A stretch of 64,000 bases of DNA from Chitinophagales bacterium (GCA_026936105.1 JAIXKI010000011.1:125877-189876); one strand, 5' to 3'; counted from the stretch's first letter, positions 44,276-54,959 are shown. A program made the numbers and translations. The notes: generated from the letters alone by a model not told the origin.

Positions 44276-47200
44276 TTAAAAGGTTAATTGAACTCCAACT
44301 GAAATACTCTTAAAAGCAGGTATAGCAGTACTTGTGCGTCCTAAATTGTAATTACCGGGCCACATGGAAACTCCGTTTATGGATTCAGGATCTATAGGTA
44401 ATCCTCTCAAATGATCCCAGGTAATGAAGTTTTCCAGTGCAGCATAAACCCTTGCTGCATTCAAACCTACTTTCTTGATCGGCGATTTAGGAAGACTGTA
44501 CCCAAGCGTTAGATTCTTTAATCTCAGATAGGCCATATTCAGCAAATACCTGTCCTGAACCTGAAGGTTGTTTGCTGTGCTGCTTCCGGCGTTGTCGTAA
44601 GCTGCCGGATAAAAAGCATCTGTATGATCAGGAGTCCAATAATTAGAAGCTATTGCTTCAGGCATGGCACCGTTCGATGATTGGAAACCGGGGATGGCAA
44701 GGAATCCTGCGCCCCATATCTGGCGGCTGCCTATACCCTGGAAGAATATGCTGAAGTCAAAACCTTTATAGTCGGCGCTGACACGGAAACCGTAATCATA
44801 CCTTGGAGTGCTATTACCAATCACTTCCAGATCACCATGATCAGAAAGCAAAGCGCTTCCATTATCAATGACGCCGTCACCGTTTACATCTTTGAATTTT
44901 ACATCACCCGGCCCAAAGAAGAAATTGGCTGAGTTTTGCAGGAATACCTGGTAAACGGGTTTCTCTCCGTTTTTACCGGGCTTCAACTTATAAGCCTTTT
45001 TCCCGACATATTTTGCCGGCACTTCAGCAGCAGTAAGTGTAATCATTTGAAGCTTTCCGTTGGCATCAAGGTCAAAGTCATCCCACTGATACAGCCTGTC
45101 TGTACGATATCCCCATATTTCCCCAATGTTCTTACCATTATAATTGCTGTTTACACCGGTAGATGTTCCGTATTCCAGGATCTTTGTTTTGGCATCAGAA
45201 ATGTTTCCTCTGAAGTTAAGCCCGAGACCATTGTCAAAGCGATGGTTCACTTCAACCGTTAATTCCCAACCGTTTGTTCTTAAAGCGCCGAAATTACCCT
45301 GAGGCGCACCGGCTCCAAAGGTCAGAGGAACTCCTTCCATTGGTACGATCATATTTTTGGTGTCTCTCTGGAACAGATCGAAGGTGGCGGTGACCTGATT
45401 ATTAAGAATACCGATATCTATGCCCAGGTTCTTTGTGACAATGTCCTGCCAGGTGATATCATGAACGATGGCAGCCGGTGTTCCAACATAAACAGCCAAT
45501 GAATTGTTGGCAGCGATCCAGTTGGAGAGTCCTCCTGCCATCAACGGCATATACAATGTGTTGGGCACTGTCTGGTCTCCGATGGAACCCCATGATCCGC
45601 GTACTTTCAGGAAGTCTATAACATTTTGAGATTCCATGAATTTTTCATTGGTGACCACCCATCCTGCCGATACTGAGGGGAACCATCTCCACCAGAGGTT
45701 CGATGGGAATTTGGATGATCCATCCCTGCGGAGGTTGAATTCAAGCAGGTATTTATTTTTGAATGCATAGTTGATACGGCCGAAATATCCCAGTTGTGAT
45801 TCCCATCCTTTACCGCCATAAATAATCGGAGGAGACCCCACTGCAAAGTTGAATTCAGGATTATGAATATCGGTCAACTGATTTTTTTGCTGGTCCTGCC
45901 ATTCTGTAGTTGCAGCTACCCGGTTTATTCCCAGCATAAATTTAAAATTATGCAGTGTATTCAGATTCCAGTTGTAAGTTGAATATGCATTGATGGTACT
46001 GCTGTGAAAATTAGTGGCAATTCTTCTGATGTGATCAGGGTTTGCTCCAAGAGCAGTATAAGTGTCATAAGAAAGATCAAAAGCTTTCATGGCGCCGGGA
46101 GCCGATGATGACACCACAGCCCCTGTACTGTCAACATAAACCGGATTCCCGTTCTCATCAAATCTTTGTTTGGGTGCTACCCAGGAATTTCTTGCTGTGT
46201 AGCGGGTACCCGGACGCAGGTCAATTGATTCCTGGTTACTGAAGGTGTAATCAAATTCCAGTTTCCAGTCTTTGGTGAAGTTCACAGTGGCGCCCAGACT
46301 CATATTGTTGTAATTGTTGAGCATACTTCCTGTGTTGGCAGCAGCAACCTCGCTGACCGGGCTGCGTATCGGATCTCCGTTTTCATCATTCCCAAATGGG
46401 TAAGCGGGAGACCAGCGGTACAGATAAAGCCAGGGGTCTGCATTTCCAAGGCCGGTGGAATAGGGATATTCTTTATTTCTTCTTGATAGAATTGCACCGC
46501 CTCTGACTGTTATGTATTTATTGATTTCGCTGGAGATTTTTAAAGAAGCATTATATCTTGTAAACTGGTCTTTCTTTGCAGGCTTTGTCATTCCGCTTTG
46601 ATCAAGATACCCTAATCCTATGTTATATGAAGTTTTGCCGAGCGTTTGGCCTACAGAAATATCATGCTGTTGAGTCGGCGCCCACTCTTTGATCATATAA
46701 TCATAAGGGTTATAAGGACGGATCCCCATCTTTGCATTGGACGCTCCCTGCACATACCAGTCTCTTCCAAATACTGTCGGGTCATTGGGTCCGATTTTAC
46801 CGCCATACATCTTTTCCCATTGCACCGCCTTATTGTAGGCATTTCTGTCTAAATAGTAAAATGCACCTATCGGTGTGAAAGTCCCAACACGTTCCGCAGC
46901 ATCAACAGCATATTTGAATGCATTGACACCTGCCATTTTAAGATCTTTCCATACATTTTGCCATGAAAAATTTCCTGAGTAAGTAATCTGTGGTGTGCTT
47001 GTTCCGGATCCCTTTTTAGTAGTGATCAGGATAACGCCATTCGAAGCTTTAGCTCCATAAATGGATGCAGCTGCAGCATCTTTTAAAATGGTAATGGAAG
47101 CAATATCATTCGGATTTACGATTTGAATGCTTGGGATCTCCACGTTATCCAGAAGAATAAGAGGAGTACTGCTTCCCTGAAATGAAGTCATGACTCCACG

Positions 47201-47701
47201 GATTTTTAAGATCGGATCAGACCCGACCTCAGCTGTAGGAAGAACAACATCTAAACCGGAGACAGTACCCTGAAGACCACGGCCCACGTCTGCAATAGGA
47301 CGTGCAGTCAACGTCTTTTTTACATCCAATGTGGATACGGCGCCGGTTACATCACCTCTTTTTTGAGTGCCATAGCCAACGATAACAATTTCATCCATTG
47401 ATCTGTCAATAGGTGAGAGTATGATATTGATGTTGTTGGCATCACCCACCGTTACTTGTTTTGACTCAAAGCCGACGTAAGAGATTTCCAGCACCTGGCC
47501 TTTTGTTGCCCTGATACTGAATCTTCCTGAAGCATCAGTCTGGGTTCCGGTCGTTGTTCCTTTTGCTACTACTGAGGCGCCGTTTACCGGCGTGTTATCA
47601 GAAGAAAGAACAGTTCCTGTAATTGTTCTTTCCTGTGCAAAGACCTGTTGCTGTAATTGGAATAAAGCAAAGACAGCAATACATGTGATGATTTTTCTCA
47701 T
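44276..47701 (-). CDS. SusC/RagA TonB-dependent transporter, module 1
   Basis: A 1141-residue outer-membrane transporter. After the signal peptide (residues 1-22) come a carboxypeptidase-regulatory-like domain (about 25-100, TGTVLSSDNTPVNGASVVAKG), the TonB box region MDEIVIVGYGTQKRGDVTG, the plug (about 115-230, ending IYGAKASNGVILITTKKG) and a beta-barrel ending in SVGVQLTF. It takes up oligomers too large for porins with TonB energy. No N-terminal signalling domain is present, so ECF-FecR control is not expected. The DeoR gene lies 41 bases upstream. Confidence 0.95.
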   Translation of the reverse strand: MRKIITCIAVFALFQLQQQVFAQERTITGTVLSSDNTPVNGASVVAKGTTTGTQTDASGRFSIRATKGQVLEISYVGFESKQVTVGDANNINIILSPIDRSMDEIVIVGYGTQKRGDVTGAVSTLDVKKTLTARPIADVGRGLQGTVSGLDVVLPTAEVGSDPILKIRGVMTSFQGSSTPLILLDNVEIPSIQIVNPNDIASITILKDAAAASIYGAKASNGVILITTKKGSGTSTPQITYSGNFSWQNVWKDLKMAGVNAFKYAVDAAERVGTFTPIGAFYYLDRNAYNKAVQWEKMYGGKIGPNDPTVFGRDWYVQGASNAKMGIRPYNPYDYMIKEWAPTQQHDISVGQTLGKTSYNIGLGYLDQSGMTKPAKKDQFTRYNASLKISSEINKYITVRGGAILSRRNKEYPYSTGLGNADPWLYLYRWSPAYPFGNDENGDPIRSPVSEVAAANTGSMLNNYNNMSLGATVNFTKDWKLEFDYTFSNQESIDLRPGTRYTARNSWVAPKQRFDENGNPVYVDSTGAVVSSSAPGAMKAFDLSYDTYTALGANPDHIRRIATNFHSSTINAYSTYNWNLNTLHNFKFMLGINRVAATTEWQDQQKNQLTDIHNPEFNFAVGSPPIIYGGKGWESQLGYFGRINYAFKNKYLLEFNLRRDGSSKFPSNLWWRWFPSVSAGWVVTNEKFMESQNVIDFLKVRGSWGSIGDQTVPNTLYMPLMAGGLSNWIAANNSLAVYVGTPAAIVHDITWQDIVTKNLGIDIGILNNQVTATFDLFQRDTKNMIVPMEGVPLTFGAGAPQGNFGALRTNGWELTVEVNHRFDNGLGLNFRGNISDAKTKILEYGTSTGVNSNYNGKNIGEIWGYRTDRLYQWDDFDLDANGKLQMITLTAAEVPAKYVGKKAYKLKPGKNGEKPVYQVFLQNSANFFFGPGDVKFKDVNGDGVIDNGSALLSDHGDLEVIGNSTPRYDYGFRVSADYKGFDFSIFFQGIGSRQIWGAGFLAIPGFQSSNGAMPEAIASNYWTPDHTDAFYPAAYDNAGSSTANNLQVQDRYLLNMAYLRLKNLTLGYSLPKSPIKKVGLNAARVYAALENFITWDHLRGLPIDPESINGVSMWPGNYNLGRTSTAIPAFKSISVGVQLTF

Positions 47702-47742
47702 AATAGCTGTTTTTATTGTTAATAAGCAGTTTCCGGATATAA

Positions 47743-48492
47743 TTATAACACCTCAATACCTTCCTCAGCATAAGCCCTCAGTTTAGGGTCGGTTGGTTCC
47801 AGTTCTGTTATCAGGGTGTGGATCTTTTTCAACTCGCAGATCTGGATCGGCTGCACGGTATCTAACTTTTCAGATATTGTCAGGCACACTACTTTTTTGG
47901 ATGAGTCAATCATTGCCTTCTTTAACTGAGCCACATCCCAATCGTTTTCAGTGATACCATGATTGAGATCAATCGCATTGGTGCCCAGGAAACAGATGTC
48001 GGCCTGCATCTGCCTGATCTTTGCCATTGCTTCAAGTCCGACGGTGATCTTTGAATTTTTTGAGACTTTATCGCCGATCAGAATCACTTCGATATTTGGA
48101 TGATGTGTGTATTCAAGGACAGCCGGAATACTTCCTGAAATAAAAGTTGCTTTCAATTGGGATGGGAGAGTCCTGGCCATTTCCAGGATTGTGGTACCTC
48201 CACTGGTTAATACAAACATTCCGTCTTTGATCAGGCTGACCGCTTTCTGCGCAATGGTGTTTTTTTTGTTTTGAGAATAAACTCCGTTAGAAGGGAAATG
48301 AACTTCATTGAAAGACCGGGAGAGGGCTCCCCCATGAACCTTGATCAGTTTTCCTTCATCAGCCAATTCATAAAGATCACGGCGGATAGTGTCTTCCGAT
48401 ACATTCATTTCAGTACTGAGAACAGAAGATAAAACTTTGTTGTGAAGATTTAGCTGGTGTAAAATATATACCTGTCTTTCCTTTTTGAGCAT
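47743..48492 (-). CDS. DeoR/GlpR-type transcriptional regulator, module 1
   Basis: A 249-residue DeoR regulator. The winged helix-turn-helix is at about residues 5-57, with recognition helix SEDTIRRDLYEL and the family signature GKLIKVHGGAL. The C-terminal sugar-phosphate-binding domain has LTSGGTTILEMA and GDKVSKNSKITVGLEA. Such regulators are usually repressors released by a phosphorylated sugar. It is the first gene of a regulator-susC-susD operon and has phased GCA boxes 39 bases upstream. About 85% identical by eye to the regulator of module 2. Confidence 0.92.
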   Translation of the reverse strand: MLKKERQVYILHQLNLHNKVLSSVLSTEMNVSEDTIRRDLYELADEGKLIKVHGGALSRSFNEVHFPSNGVYSQNKKNTIAQKAVSLIKDGMFVLTSGGTTILEMARTLPSQLKATFISGSIPAVLEYTHHPNIEVILIGDKVSKNSKITVGLEAMAKIRQMQADICFLGTNAIDLNHGITENDWDVAQLKKAMIDSSKKVVCLTISEKLDTVQPIQICELKKIHTLITELEPTDPKLRAYAEEGIEVL

Positions 48493-48530
48493 TGATTAGT
48501 TTTGGAGATGGTAAGTTAAGATAAATTCTC

Positions 48531-48566
48531 GCAAAAAAGTGCAAAACCCTGAGAAAAATCGCAGAA
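48531..48566. promoter_or_regulatory. Phased operator boxes upstream of DeoR gene 1
   Basis: GCAAAA occurs at 48531 and 48541, and GCAGAA at 48561, so spacing is 10 then 20 bases. The first box is 39 bases from the regulator start. The same arrangement and distance recur in front of the other two DeoR genes. Confidence 0.7.
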
Positions 48567-48699
48567 AAAATTCATGAAACTCGAAAGAAGCTGAAGTCCA
48601 AAAATTTATCTGCAAAGGCCGCATTTTTAATTTTTCAACTTAAAAATGTTGAATGCTATTCTAACATCAGAGTTTTCAGAAAAAGATGGTCGGGGAAAA

Positions 48700-48905
48700 A
48701 GGGACTGTATCAGAAGTAAAGAATTCACTTCTCTGATCGAATAAGCGATTATCCCGACGGTAAAAAAGCGTGGGTCTTTGCGAGGCAATAAAAGAAGGAA
48801 GATCGCTTCGTTCCCCGAGATGACCCGGGCTGCATAAACGATAATCTATTGGTAGTGGAAGACGAATAAAAAAAGAGGCTATCTTAACTTTTAGGACAGC
48901 CTCTT
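48700..48905. mobile_element. MITE-like repeat element, copy 2
   Basis: It starts GGGACTGTATCAGAAGTAAA and its other end, read on the minus strand, starts GAGGCTGTCCTAAAAGTTAA: 14 of 21 positions match as terminal inverted repeats. Inside, in order, are the AGAAGT/ACTTCT hairpin, a GCGAGGCAATAA block, GATCGCTTCGT and GCATAAACGATAA, all shared with copy 1. It has no tripled core. No flanking target duplication is evident. Confidence 0.7.
48866..48905 (-). terminator. Terminator formed by the end of MITE copy 2, after susD module 2
   Basis: AAGAGGCT (48873-48880) pairs with AGCCTCTT (48898-48905), with two more pairs inside after one mismatch. On the minus strand a run of seven T follows. It lies 80 bases past the susD stop. 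Confidence 0.75.
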
Positions 48906-48984
48906 GAGAAAGTGTTGGTTCTTTATCGTTTTAGGATCATTTGATAATGATCATTGATTTCTAAAGCCTCTTATTGCTTTTACA

Positions 48985-50979
48985 CTATTGCAGATATCCA
49001 TAGTATTCAGCATCAGTGGCACAATCCCACCACACCGGCATACTCCAGATATTCGGATCAGCAGCATGTGGATTTAAGGCAAGTGTATTTATCGAATTAT
49101 AATTTATTTCATACACCGGAGGAAGCATCCAGCGACGCATCCAGTATCTGGGATCTGTTGGCGAGCTACCTGTTAACTGGGCTGTGCCTGTAAACAAAGG
49201 CCCGCGTTGATAACCCGGATAAACTACGCCAAAACTACCTACATCTCCAGCACTGAAATTGAATCTGCGCATGTCATTCCAGTTTTCGATGCTGGCTCCC
49301 ATGGCAATGTATTTTTGGAGCATGATATCAGACATTGTCAATGTACCGGCATTCTGGCAAACAGCGGCACTTGTCATATATGCAGCGATGTCAGCAGGGT
49401 TCATTGGCGCCATATCAGGATTAGTTGCGGTATAGCCTTCAGCTTGCCATTCCGTAAGTTTTGCCTGCATCTTATCCATGTTTGCCTGGATACCGGCCAG
49501 GTATGCGGTATAGGCATTGGCTACATCTCCTTTACGCATGTAAACTTCTGCCTTAATAAAGCACATTTCATGATACGTCAGGATATCCTGATCAGAAACA
49601 GGACGTGATTGGAATGAACCAGTTGAACCCACGACCCCGGCATTATATGCAGCTATTGATTGGTACCAGTTCACATCTGTTGCAGGCTGGGGAATGCTGC
49701 CTGCAGTTGCCTGTGCTGTACTGCGTAAGTTGACATACACTGTATCACCTGCCAGTACATAATTTGTGCTGTTGATATAAATGGAACCTGCTCTGTAAGT
49801 AACAGTAACGTTATTCCCGTTTACAGTGTAAGGCCGCTCATCTGCAATCTGGCCTGCTATAAAATTAGCCAGATCTGTCGGATCATTAATAGTATATGTT
49901 TTAGTGATATCCGTGGGGGTGTAACTCTGTAATGCTATGGAATTAGGCCCTCCTTTTAATAACCTGGTTGCTGGTCCGTATGAATCAACACCCACTGAAC
50001 GGAGCCACTTATAAGAGGTTACTCTGCCATTACCATCAAGACGAACATCTGTCATGGAAGCAGGCATAATCTTACTCATACGGGGATCAACAACGCCGGA
50101 TCCACGCAAGTTTGTCAATAAATTATAATAGTATTGAGCAATGCGTTGATTGGATCCATAAGCTGCATAGTTAAAAATACCGTTTGTTACAACAGGATCG
50201 CCCAATAAATAATCAGTAGTGGTGCTGTTATTAAAGCCTGGTACTACCGTATTGTCTGCATTAGACTGCGGGCCCTGGGATAAGCAATAAAGAATTGAAT
50301 CCGCATTATATAAATCTGCCTTTTTTGACAGCTTCAGCATATAGCGGGCTTTCAATCCCCAGCACAGTTTGAGCCATTTGCTTACATCACCGTTATTCAT
50401 ATAGTCGCCTGCAGAAAGTGCAGGAACTCCGGCTGGTTGTGTTTGGCTGAACAAGCTGATGGCTTCATTTAACTTGGCCATACATCCATTATAGATAGTC
50501 TTACCGTCATCAGGCTTAGGGCTTGGATTCCCGGTTGCAGCCTCTGTGTAAGGCATTTCACCATATATATCCAGCATTTGCATAAAACCCAATGCATGGA
50601 ATACATCAGCCGCTGCCATATAATGATAGGCGTTCTGTTTTTTTGCTGAATTGTACAGGTCGGTCACATTGGAAGACACTGCCACAAACCATGTCTGATA
50701 AGGTGTTGTTGAATTACCACTGGAGCATTGCCATGTTGTGCTTAAAGTATTCTGAGTAGCAGAAACAGAGTAATATACTCCCGCCTGGCATGCAGTACGG
50801 TAATTGGCGACTCCTGATGAGTACATGTAAAAGTGCTCGATCCAGGGCAGCCTGTTCTGAATCAAAACACTTGTATTGTTAGGATTATCAGGGTCCGTAT
50901 TAACATCCAGCCACTTTTTGCACGAAGCAGTACTTAATACAAGTACACTGCCGAGTATGATGAATTTTAAATTTTTCAT
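48985..50979 (-). CDS. SusD-like (SusD/RagB superfamily) lipoprotein, module 2
   Basis: A 664-residue lipoprotein with lipobox Cys20 in VLVLSTASCKKWLDVNTDPD. The opening WLDVNTDPDNPN and the phrases DVFHALGFMQMLDIYGEMPYTEA and EMCFIKAEVYMRKGD place it in the SusD-like_2 subfamily. It should bind substrate for the SusC of the same module, 19 bases upstream. The long unmatched segment around residues 370-450 (NNVTVTYRAGSIYINSTNYV) is unusual and may be an inserted beta domain. Confidence 0.9.
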   Translation of the reverse strand: MKNLKFIILGSVLVLSTASCKKWLDVNTDPDNPNNTSVLIQNRLPWIEHFYMYSSGVANYRTACQAGVYYSVSATQNTLSTTWQCSSGNSTTPYQTWFVAVSSNVTDLYNSAKKQNAYHYMAAADVFHALGFMQMLDIYGEMPYTEAATGNPSPKPDDGKTIYNGCMAKLNEAISLFSQTQPAGVPALSAGDYMNNGDVSKWLKLCWGLKARYMLKLSKKADLYNADSILYCLSQGPQSNADNTVVPGFNNSTTTDYLLGDPVVTNGIFNYAAYGSNQRIAQYYYNLLTNLRGSGVVDPRMSKIMPASMTDVRLDGNGRVTSYKWLRSVGVDSYGPATRLLKGGPNSIALQSYTPTDITKTYTINDPTDLANFIAGQIADERPYTVNGNNVTVTYRAGSIYINSTNYVLAGDTVYVNLRSTAQATAGSIPQPATDVNWYQSIAAYNAGVVGSTGSFQSRPVSDQDILTYHEMCFIKAEVYMRKGDVANAYTAYLAGIQANMDKMQAKLTEWQAEGYTATNPDMAPMNPADIAAYMTSAAVCQNAGTLTMSDIMLQKYIAMGASIENWNDMRRFNFSAGDVGSFGVVYPGYQRGPLFTGTAQLTGSSPTDPRYWMRRWMLPPVYEINYNSINTLALNPHAADPNIWSMPVWWDCATDAEYYGYLQ

Positions 50980-50998
50980 GATTTATAGTTTTCAATAA

Positions 50999-53900
50999 TT
51001 AAAAAGTAATGTTTACGCCAAATGTGAAACTTGCTATAGCCGGCACTCCTAAATAATCAATTCCTGTAGAGCCGGAACCTCCTGTTCCACCTGCTGCACT
51101 TACTTCAGGGTCCATCCCTTTGTAGTTGGTCCAGGTAAATATATTAGTACCTACTGCTGTTGCTGAAATTCCTTTGATAACTTTTTGGCTCTTCAACATA
51201 CTTGTGAAATCATAGGTTAATGACAGGGACCTAAGTTTCAGCCAGTTTACCGAAGTAATAAAGTTCATGGAATTGGCTGCATAGTTAGACCAGTATCGTT
51301 GAATCATATCTGTACCCGCTACTGTAGTGCTGCCGATAGTGTAAGTCTGACCTGCATCATAAGTTTGATTAAAATCAGCACCCGTTATACTGTTGACTCC
51401 CGATACAGTTACCGATTGGCGGTTATTCAGCAATGTCCTTTTACTTAAACCATATACAACAAGATAATACTCTGTACCATTAAACACATCCCCACCTTTA
51501 CGAATGTCAAGAAGGAATGATAATGTTAACTTTTTATAGCGTAATGTATTATTGATACCACCAAGGAAGTCCGGTTCACGGTTGCCCACTACAGGGTTGG
51601 TCGTATTTAGTTTATAAAGTCCGGTTGTGGGATCTACCTGATAGCGTCCGTTGGCAATAGGCTTTCCATTTACATCAACTTCACGTAAATAGGGCTGGCC
51701 TGTCATTCCAAGGAAGTAGCCGCCATTAGGGATAGATGCTGCTTTTACTGTTCCGAATTGTGCATCCGTCGGATAAAAATAAGCTACACCTGGAAGGAAA
51801 CTACCTAACCTGCCTTTGTTATAAGAATAGTTCAACACGATATCCCAGGAGAAATCTTTACGGACTATCGGCTTACCGGTAACGGCTATTTCCATACCCT
51901 TGTTAATTACCGAGCCGGTGTTGAGAGAACTGAAAATAAATCCGCCGGACTGTGCTAAACGCGGCTGGGCAATCTGATTTTTGGTTTGACTATGATAGTA
52001 TGTATAGTCCAGACCGATACGCCCGTTGTAAAATCTGAACTCTCCTCCAATTTCCCATGAATCCTGAATTTCAGGCTTTATAATCGGGTTGCCTGCTGCC
52101 CACTGATTACCCACCAGCACATATGATCCGATATTATAAGGAGGATTTACATAAGTGTTCGTTGCGTAAGCATTGGCATCTTTACCAACCTGTGCCCAGC
52201 TTCCCCTGATCTTTCCGAATGAAAGAATATTACTTTTCGGTAGCAATTCCGTGAATACCAGAGAACCACTCACTGAAGGATAGAAATATGATCTGTTCTC
52301 CAAAGGCAATGTGGAAGACCAGTCATTACGCCCGGTTACGGTCAGGTAAGCAATGTTTTTATAAGATACTCCTGCTTCTCCATAGGCGCCTACCAGACGT
52401 CTTTGTGTTGTACCGTCAGTGAAGAATTTATTTGTTAATGCAATATTATTAAAGCTTATTGTTCCGGCAGTAATAAAATTATAACCCCAGTGGTTTTGAC
52501 TTGTTATTTTGGTATTTTCAGATGTAGTTCCCAGCATTAGATGAGTCTCAAAATCACCGAAGGTTTTATGCATGTTGCTCATCACTGTTGTAGTGATATA
52601 TGTATAATTATAAATGTCTTTACTCAGTCGTCCGTTTTGATACAATGGACTTACTGCAGACCCCGGGGCGATATAAGTGTAATCGTTGGTTGAGTACTGG
52701 TCATAACCCAAGCGAGTAATGACATCCCACCAGTTAGTTATTTTAAAATTAGCATTTACACCTCCGGTAAAACGGTTGGTTTGTGATGTAAGTTTATCCT
52801 TGTTGATGATCCAGTAAGGATTGTCTCTGTCTCCTTCCAAAGCCAGAGTCCCAGCATAAGGCCGGAATTGTGTTCCGTCTTCATTGACATACTTCTTTAT
52901 ATCAAAAGTCTGGGGCCAACTGTATAACGACTGCATACTGCCGAATCCATTGTATCCGCCACCCGACCATAGTCCTGCTGTAGTCAACGTCCTGTTCGTC
53001 TTGGCCACGGAATAAGCAACATTAGCATTCAAGGTCAGACGGCCGTATTTCTGTTCGCCATTGAAACGGAAAGTTGTTTTATCATAGCTTGTTCCGGGCA
53101 CTATACCTGATTGATCAAAGTTGGATCCTGATAGATAAAATGAACCATTCTTTGAACCACCTGAAACATTTATGTTATTATCATATATAACTCCGTTTTG
53201 AAAGAATCCGCCGATATTATTATAAACCTTATCTGCAGAAGTAAGCTCTTTCCCCCACGAAACATATGAATTTTGATCACTGAATACTCCATTGGCAGCA
53301 TAAGAACCAATCCCAAATTGTGTTTGTACTTCCGGCAATTTGTTAGCCCAGGAAGAACTTATTTTGCTGTTGACATTGACAATTACTCTTCCTTCTGTTC
53401 CTTTCTTTGTTGTGATGACCACAACACCGTCAGCTGCTCTTGATCCGTACAAAGCTGCGGCAGCAGCGCCTTTCAGCACTGATAAGCTTTCAATGTCTTC
53501 GGGATTGATATCCATGATACGGTTTGAAAAACTTGTATTGCTGCGTGACATGCCATCTGTTCCGGTGTTCCCGGTTACAGTTGTTGAGTTATCATAAATG
53601 ATTCCGTCAATGACAAATAAAGGCTGGTTTTGCCGGCTCTCAGAAGTGGAGTTTCCTCCACGAATAGTTATGGAGGCTCCGGCTCCGGCAGATCCGCTGA
53701 ACTGAGTAATGTTTACGCCGGGAACTTTTGCGGCCAGCGAATTGATCACGTTGGTGTTTTTATTTTTCATCAGTTCCGAAGTCTTTAGTTCCGTAACTGA
53801 ATAGCCAAGAGCTTTCCGTTCTTTTTTAATGCCCATTGCGGTTACAACAACTTCTCCTATTGTTGTGCCTGAAAGTTTCAGGCTTACTGAAACATTATTA

Positions 53901-54172
53901 CCGGTGCCTACTCTAACTTCAGTTGATTCATAACCAACATAAGAGAATTCCAGTATCTCGGGGCTGGTGGCGCTTATACTGTAATTTCCGTTTGCATCAG
54001 TCTGAGTAGCTCGGTTGGTGCCTTTTACCTTTACGGTTACTCCCTGAAGGGGAGCATTACTTTCTTCTGCTGTTACGGTGCCGCTGATCGTCCGTTGCTG
54101 TGCATGCAACGAAGGCAAAATACAAAGCAGCATCAATAAGAGAGCAAAAGCGAGTTGTGGGATCTTTCTCAT
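50999..54172 (-). CDS. SusC/RagA TonB-dependent transporter, module 2
   Basis: A 1057-residue transporter: signal peptide KIPQLAFALLLMLLCILPSL, carboxypeptidase-regulatory-like domain (about 28-105), TonB box region GEVVVTAMGIKKERKALGY, plug ending LYGSRAADGVVVITTKKG, and barrel ending FGVNITF. It is encoded between its DeoR regulator (37 bases upstream) and susD. Substrate unknown. Confidence 0.95.
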   Translation of the reverse strand: MRKIPQLAFALLLMLLCILPSLHAQQRTISGTVTAEESNAPLQGVTVKVKGTNRATQTDANGNYSISATSPEILEFSYVGYESTEVRVGTGNNVSVSLKLSGTTIGEVVVTAMGIKKERKALGYSVTELKTSELMKNKNTNVINSLAAKVPGVNITQFSGSAGAGASITIRGGNSTSESRQNQPLFVIDGIIYDNSTTVTGNTGTDGMSRSNTSFSNRIMDINPEDIESLSVLKGAAAAALYGSRAADGVVVITTKKGTEGRVIVNVNSKISSSWANKLPEVQTQFGIGSYAANGVFSDQNSYVSWGKELTSADKVYNNIGGFFQNGVIYDNNINVSGGSKNGSFYLSGSNFDQSGIVPGTSYDKTTFRFNGEQKYGRLTLNANVAYSVAKTNRTLTTAGLWSGGGYNGFGSMQSLYSWPQTFDIKKYVNEDGTQFRPYAGTLALEGDRDNPYWIINKDKLTSQTNRFTGGVNANFKITNWWDVITRLGYDQYSTNDYTYIAPGSAVSPLYQNGRLSKDIYNYTYITTTVMSNMHKTFGDFETHLMLGTTSENTKITSQNHWGYNFITAGTISFNNIALTNKFFTDGTTQRRLVGAYGEAGVSYKNIAYLTVTGRNDWSSTLPLENRSYFYPSVSGSLVFTELLPKSNILSFGKIRGSWAQVGKDANAYATNTYVNPPYNIGSYVLVGNQWAAGNPIIKPEIQDSWEIGGEFRFYNGRIGLDYTYYHSQTKNQIAQPRLAQSGGFIFSSLNTGSVINKGMEIAVTGKPIVRKDFSWDIVLNYSYNKGRLGSFLPGVAYFYPTDAQFGTVKAASIPNGGYFLGMTGQPYLREVDVNGKPIANGRYQVDPTTGLYKLNTTNPVVGNREPDFLGGINNTLRYKKLTLSFLLDIRKGGDVFNGTEYYLVVYGLSKRTLLNNRQSVTVSGVNSITGADFNQTYDAGQTYTIGSTTVAGTDMIQRYWSNYAANSMNFITSVNWLKLRSLSLTYDFTSMLKSQKVIKGISATAVGTNIFTWTNYKGMDPEVSAAGGTGGSGSTGIDYLGVPAIASFTFGVNITF

Positions 54173-54209
54173 AATAGCTGTTTTTATAGTTAATAAGTAA
54201 TTTACTTAA

Positions 54210-54959
54210 TTACAATACCTCGATGCCCGCATCTACATAAGGTTTTAGCTTAGGGTCGGTAGGTTCCAGTTCAGTGATCAGGGTGTGTATCTTTTTCAAC
54301 TCACAGATCTGTATAGGTTGCACTGTATCCAGTTTTTCAGATATCGTCAGGCACACAACTTTCTTAGAAGACTCTATCATAGCCCTTTTTAGCTGCACGA
54401 TATCCCAATCATTTTCTGTGATGCCATGCTTTAAATTGATAGCATAGGTTCCCAAAAAGCACAGATCTGCCTGCATCTGCCTGATCTTTGCTATAGCTTC
54501 AATACCCACTGTGATCTTTGAATTTTTTGAGATCTTGTCTCCGACCAGGATCACCTCAATATTAGGGTGATGCATATATTCAAGGATTGCGGGAATGCTG
54601 CCTGAGATAAAAGTTGCTTTTAATTGGGGTGGAAGAGACCTGGCCATTTCAAGGATTGTAGTTCCTCCGCTTGTCAATACAAACATCCCGTTTTTGATCA
54701 GGCTGACTGCTTTTTGAGCAATTACACTTTTTTTATTCTGAGAGTAAACACCGTTGGAAGGAAAGTGAACTTCATTAAAAGATTGAGATAGTGCGCCACC
54801 ATGGACTTTGATTATTTTCCCCGCATCCGCAAGCTCATGCAAATCACGACGAATAGTATCTTCCGATACTTTCATTTCATCACTGAGTGTAGATGATAAG
54901 ACCTTGTTGTGAAGATTTACTTTATGTAAAATATATGCCTGGCGTTCCTTCTTAAGCAT
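54210..54959 (-). CDS. DeoR/GlpR-type transcriptional regulator, module 2
   Basis: A 249-residue paralogue of the regulators at 47743 and 60824. The recognition helix SEDTIRRDL is unchanged, and the tail PKLKPYVDAGIEVL is shared with module 3. The effector domain differs from module 1 at scattered positions (for example AINLKHGITENDWDIVQLKRA), so ligands may be the same or very similar. It leads the module 2 operon. Confidence 0.92.
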   Translation of the reverse strand: MLKKERQAYILHKVNLHNKVLSSTLSDEMKVSEDTIRRDLHELADAGKIIKVHGGALSQSFNEVHFPSNGVYSQNKKSVIAQKAVSLIKNGMFVLTSGGTTILEMARSLPPQLKATFISGSIPAILEYMHHPNIEVILVGDKISKNSKITVGIEAIAKIRQMQADLCFLGTYAINLKHGITENDWDIVQLKRAMIESSKKVVCLTISEKLDTVQPIQICELKKIHTLITELEPTDPKLKPYVDAGIEVL

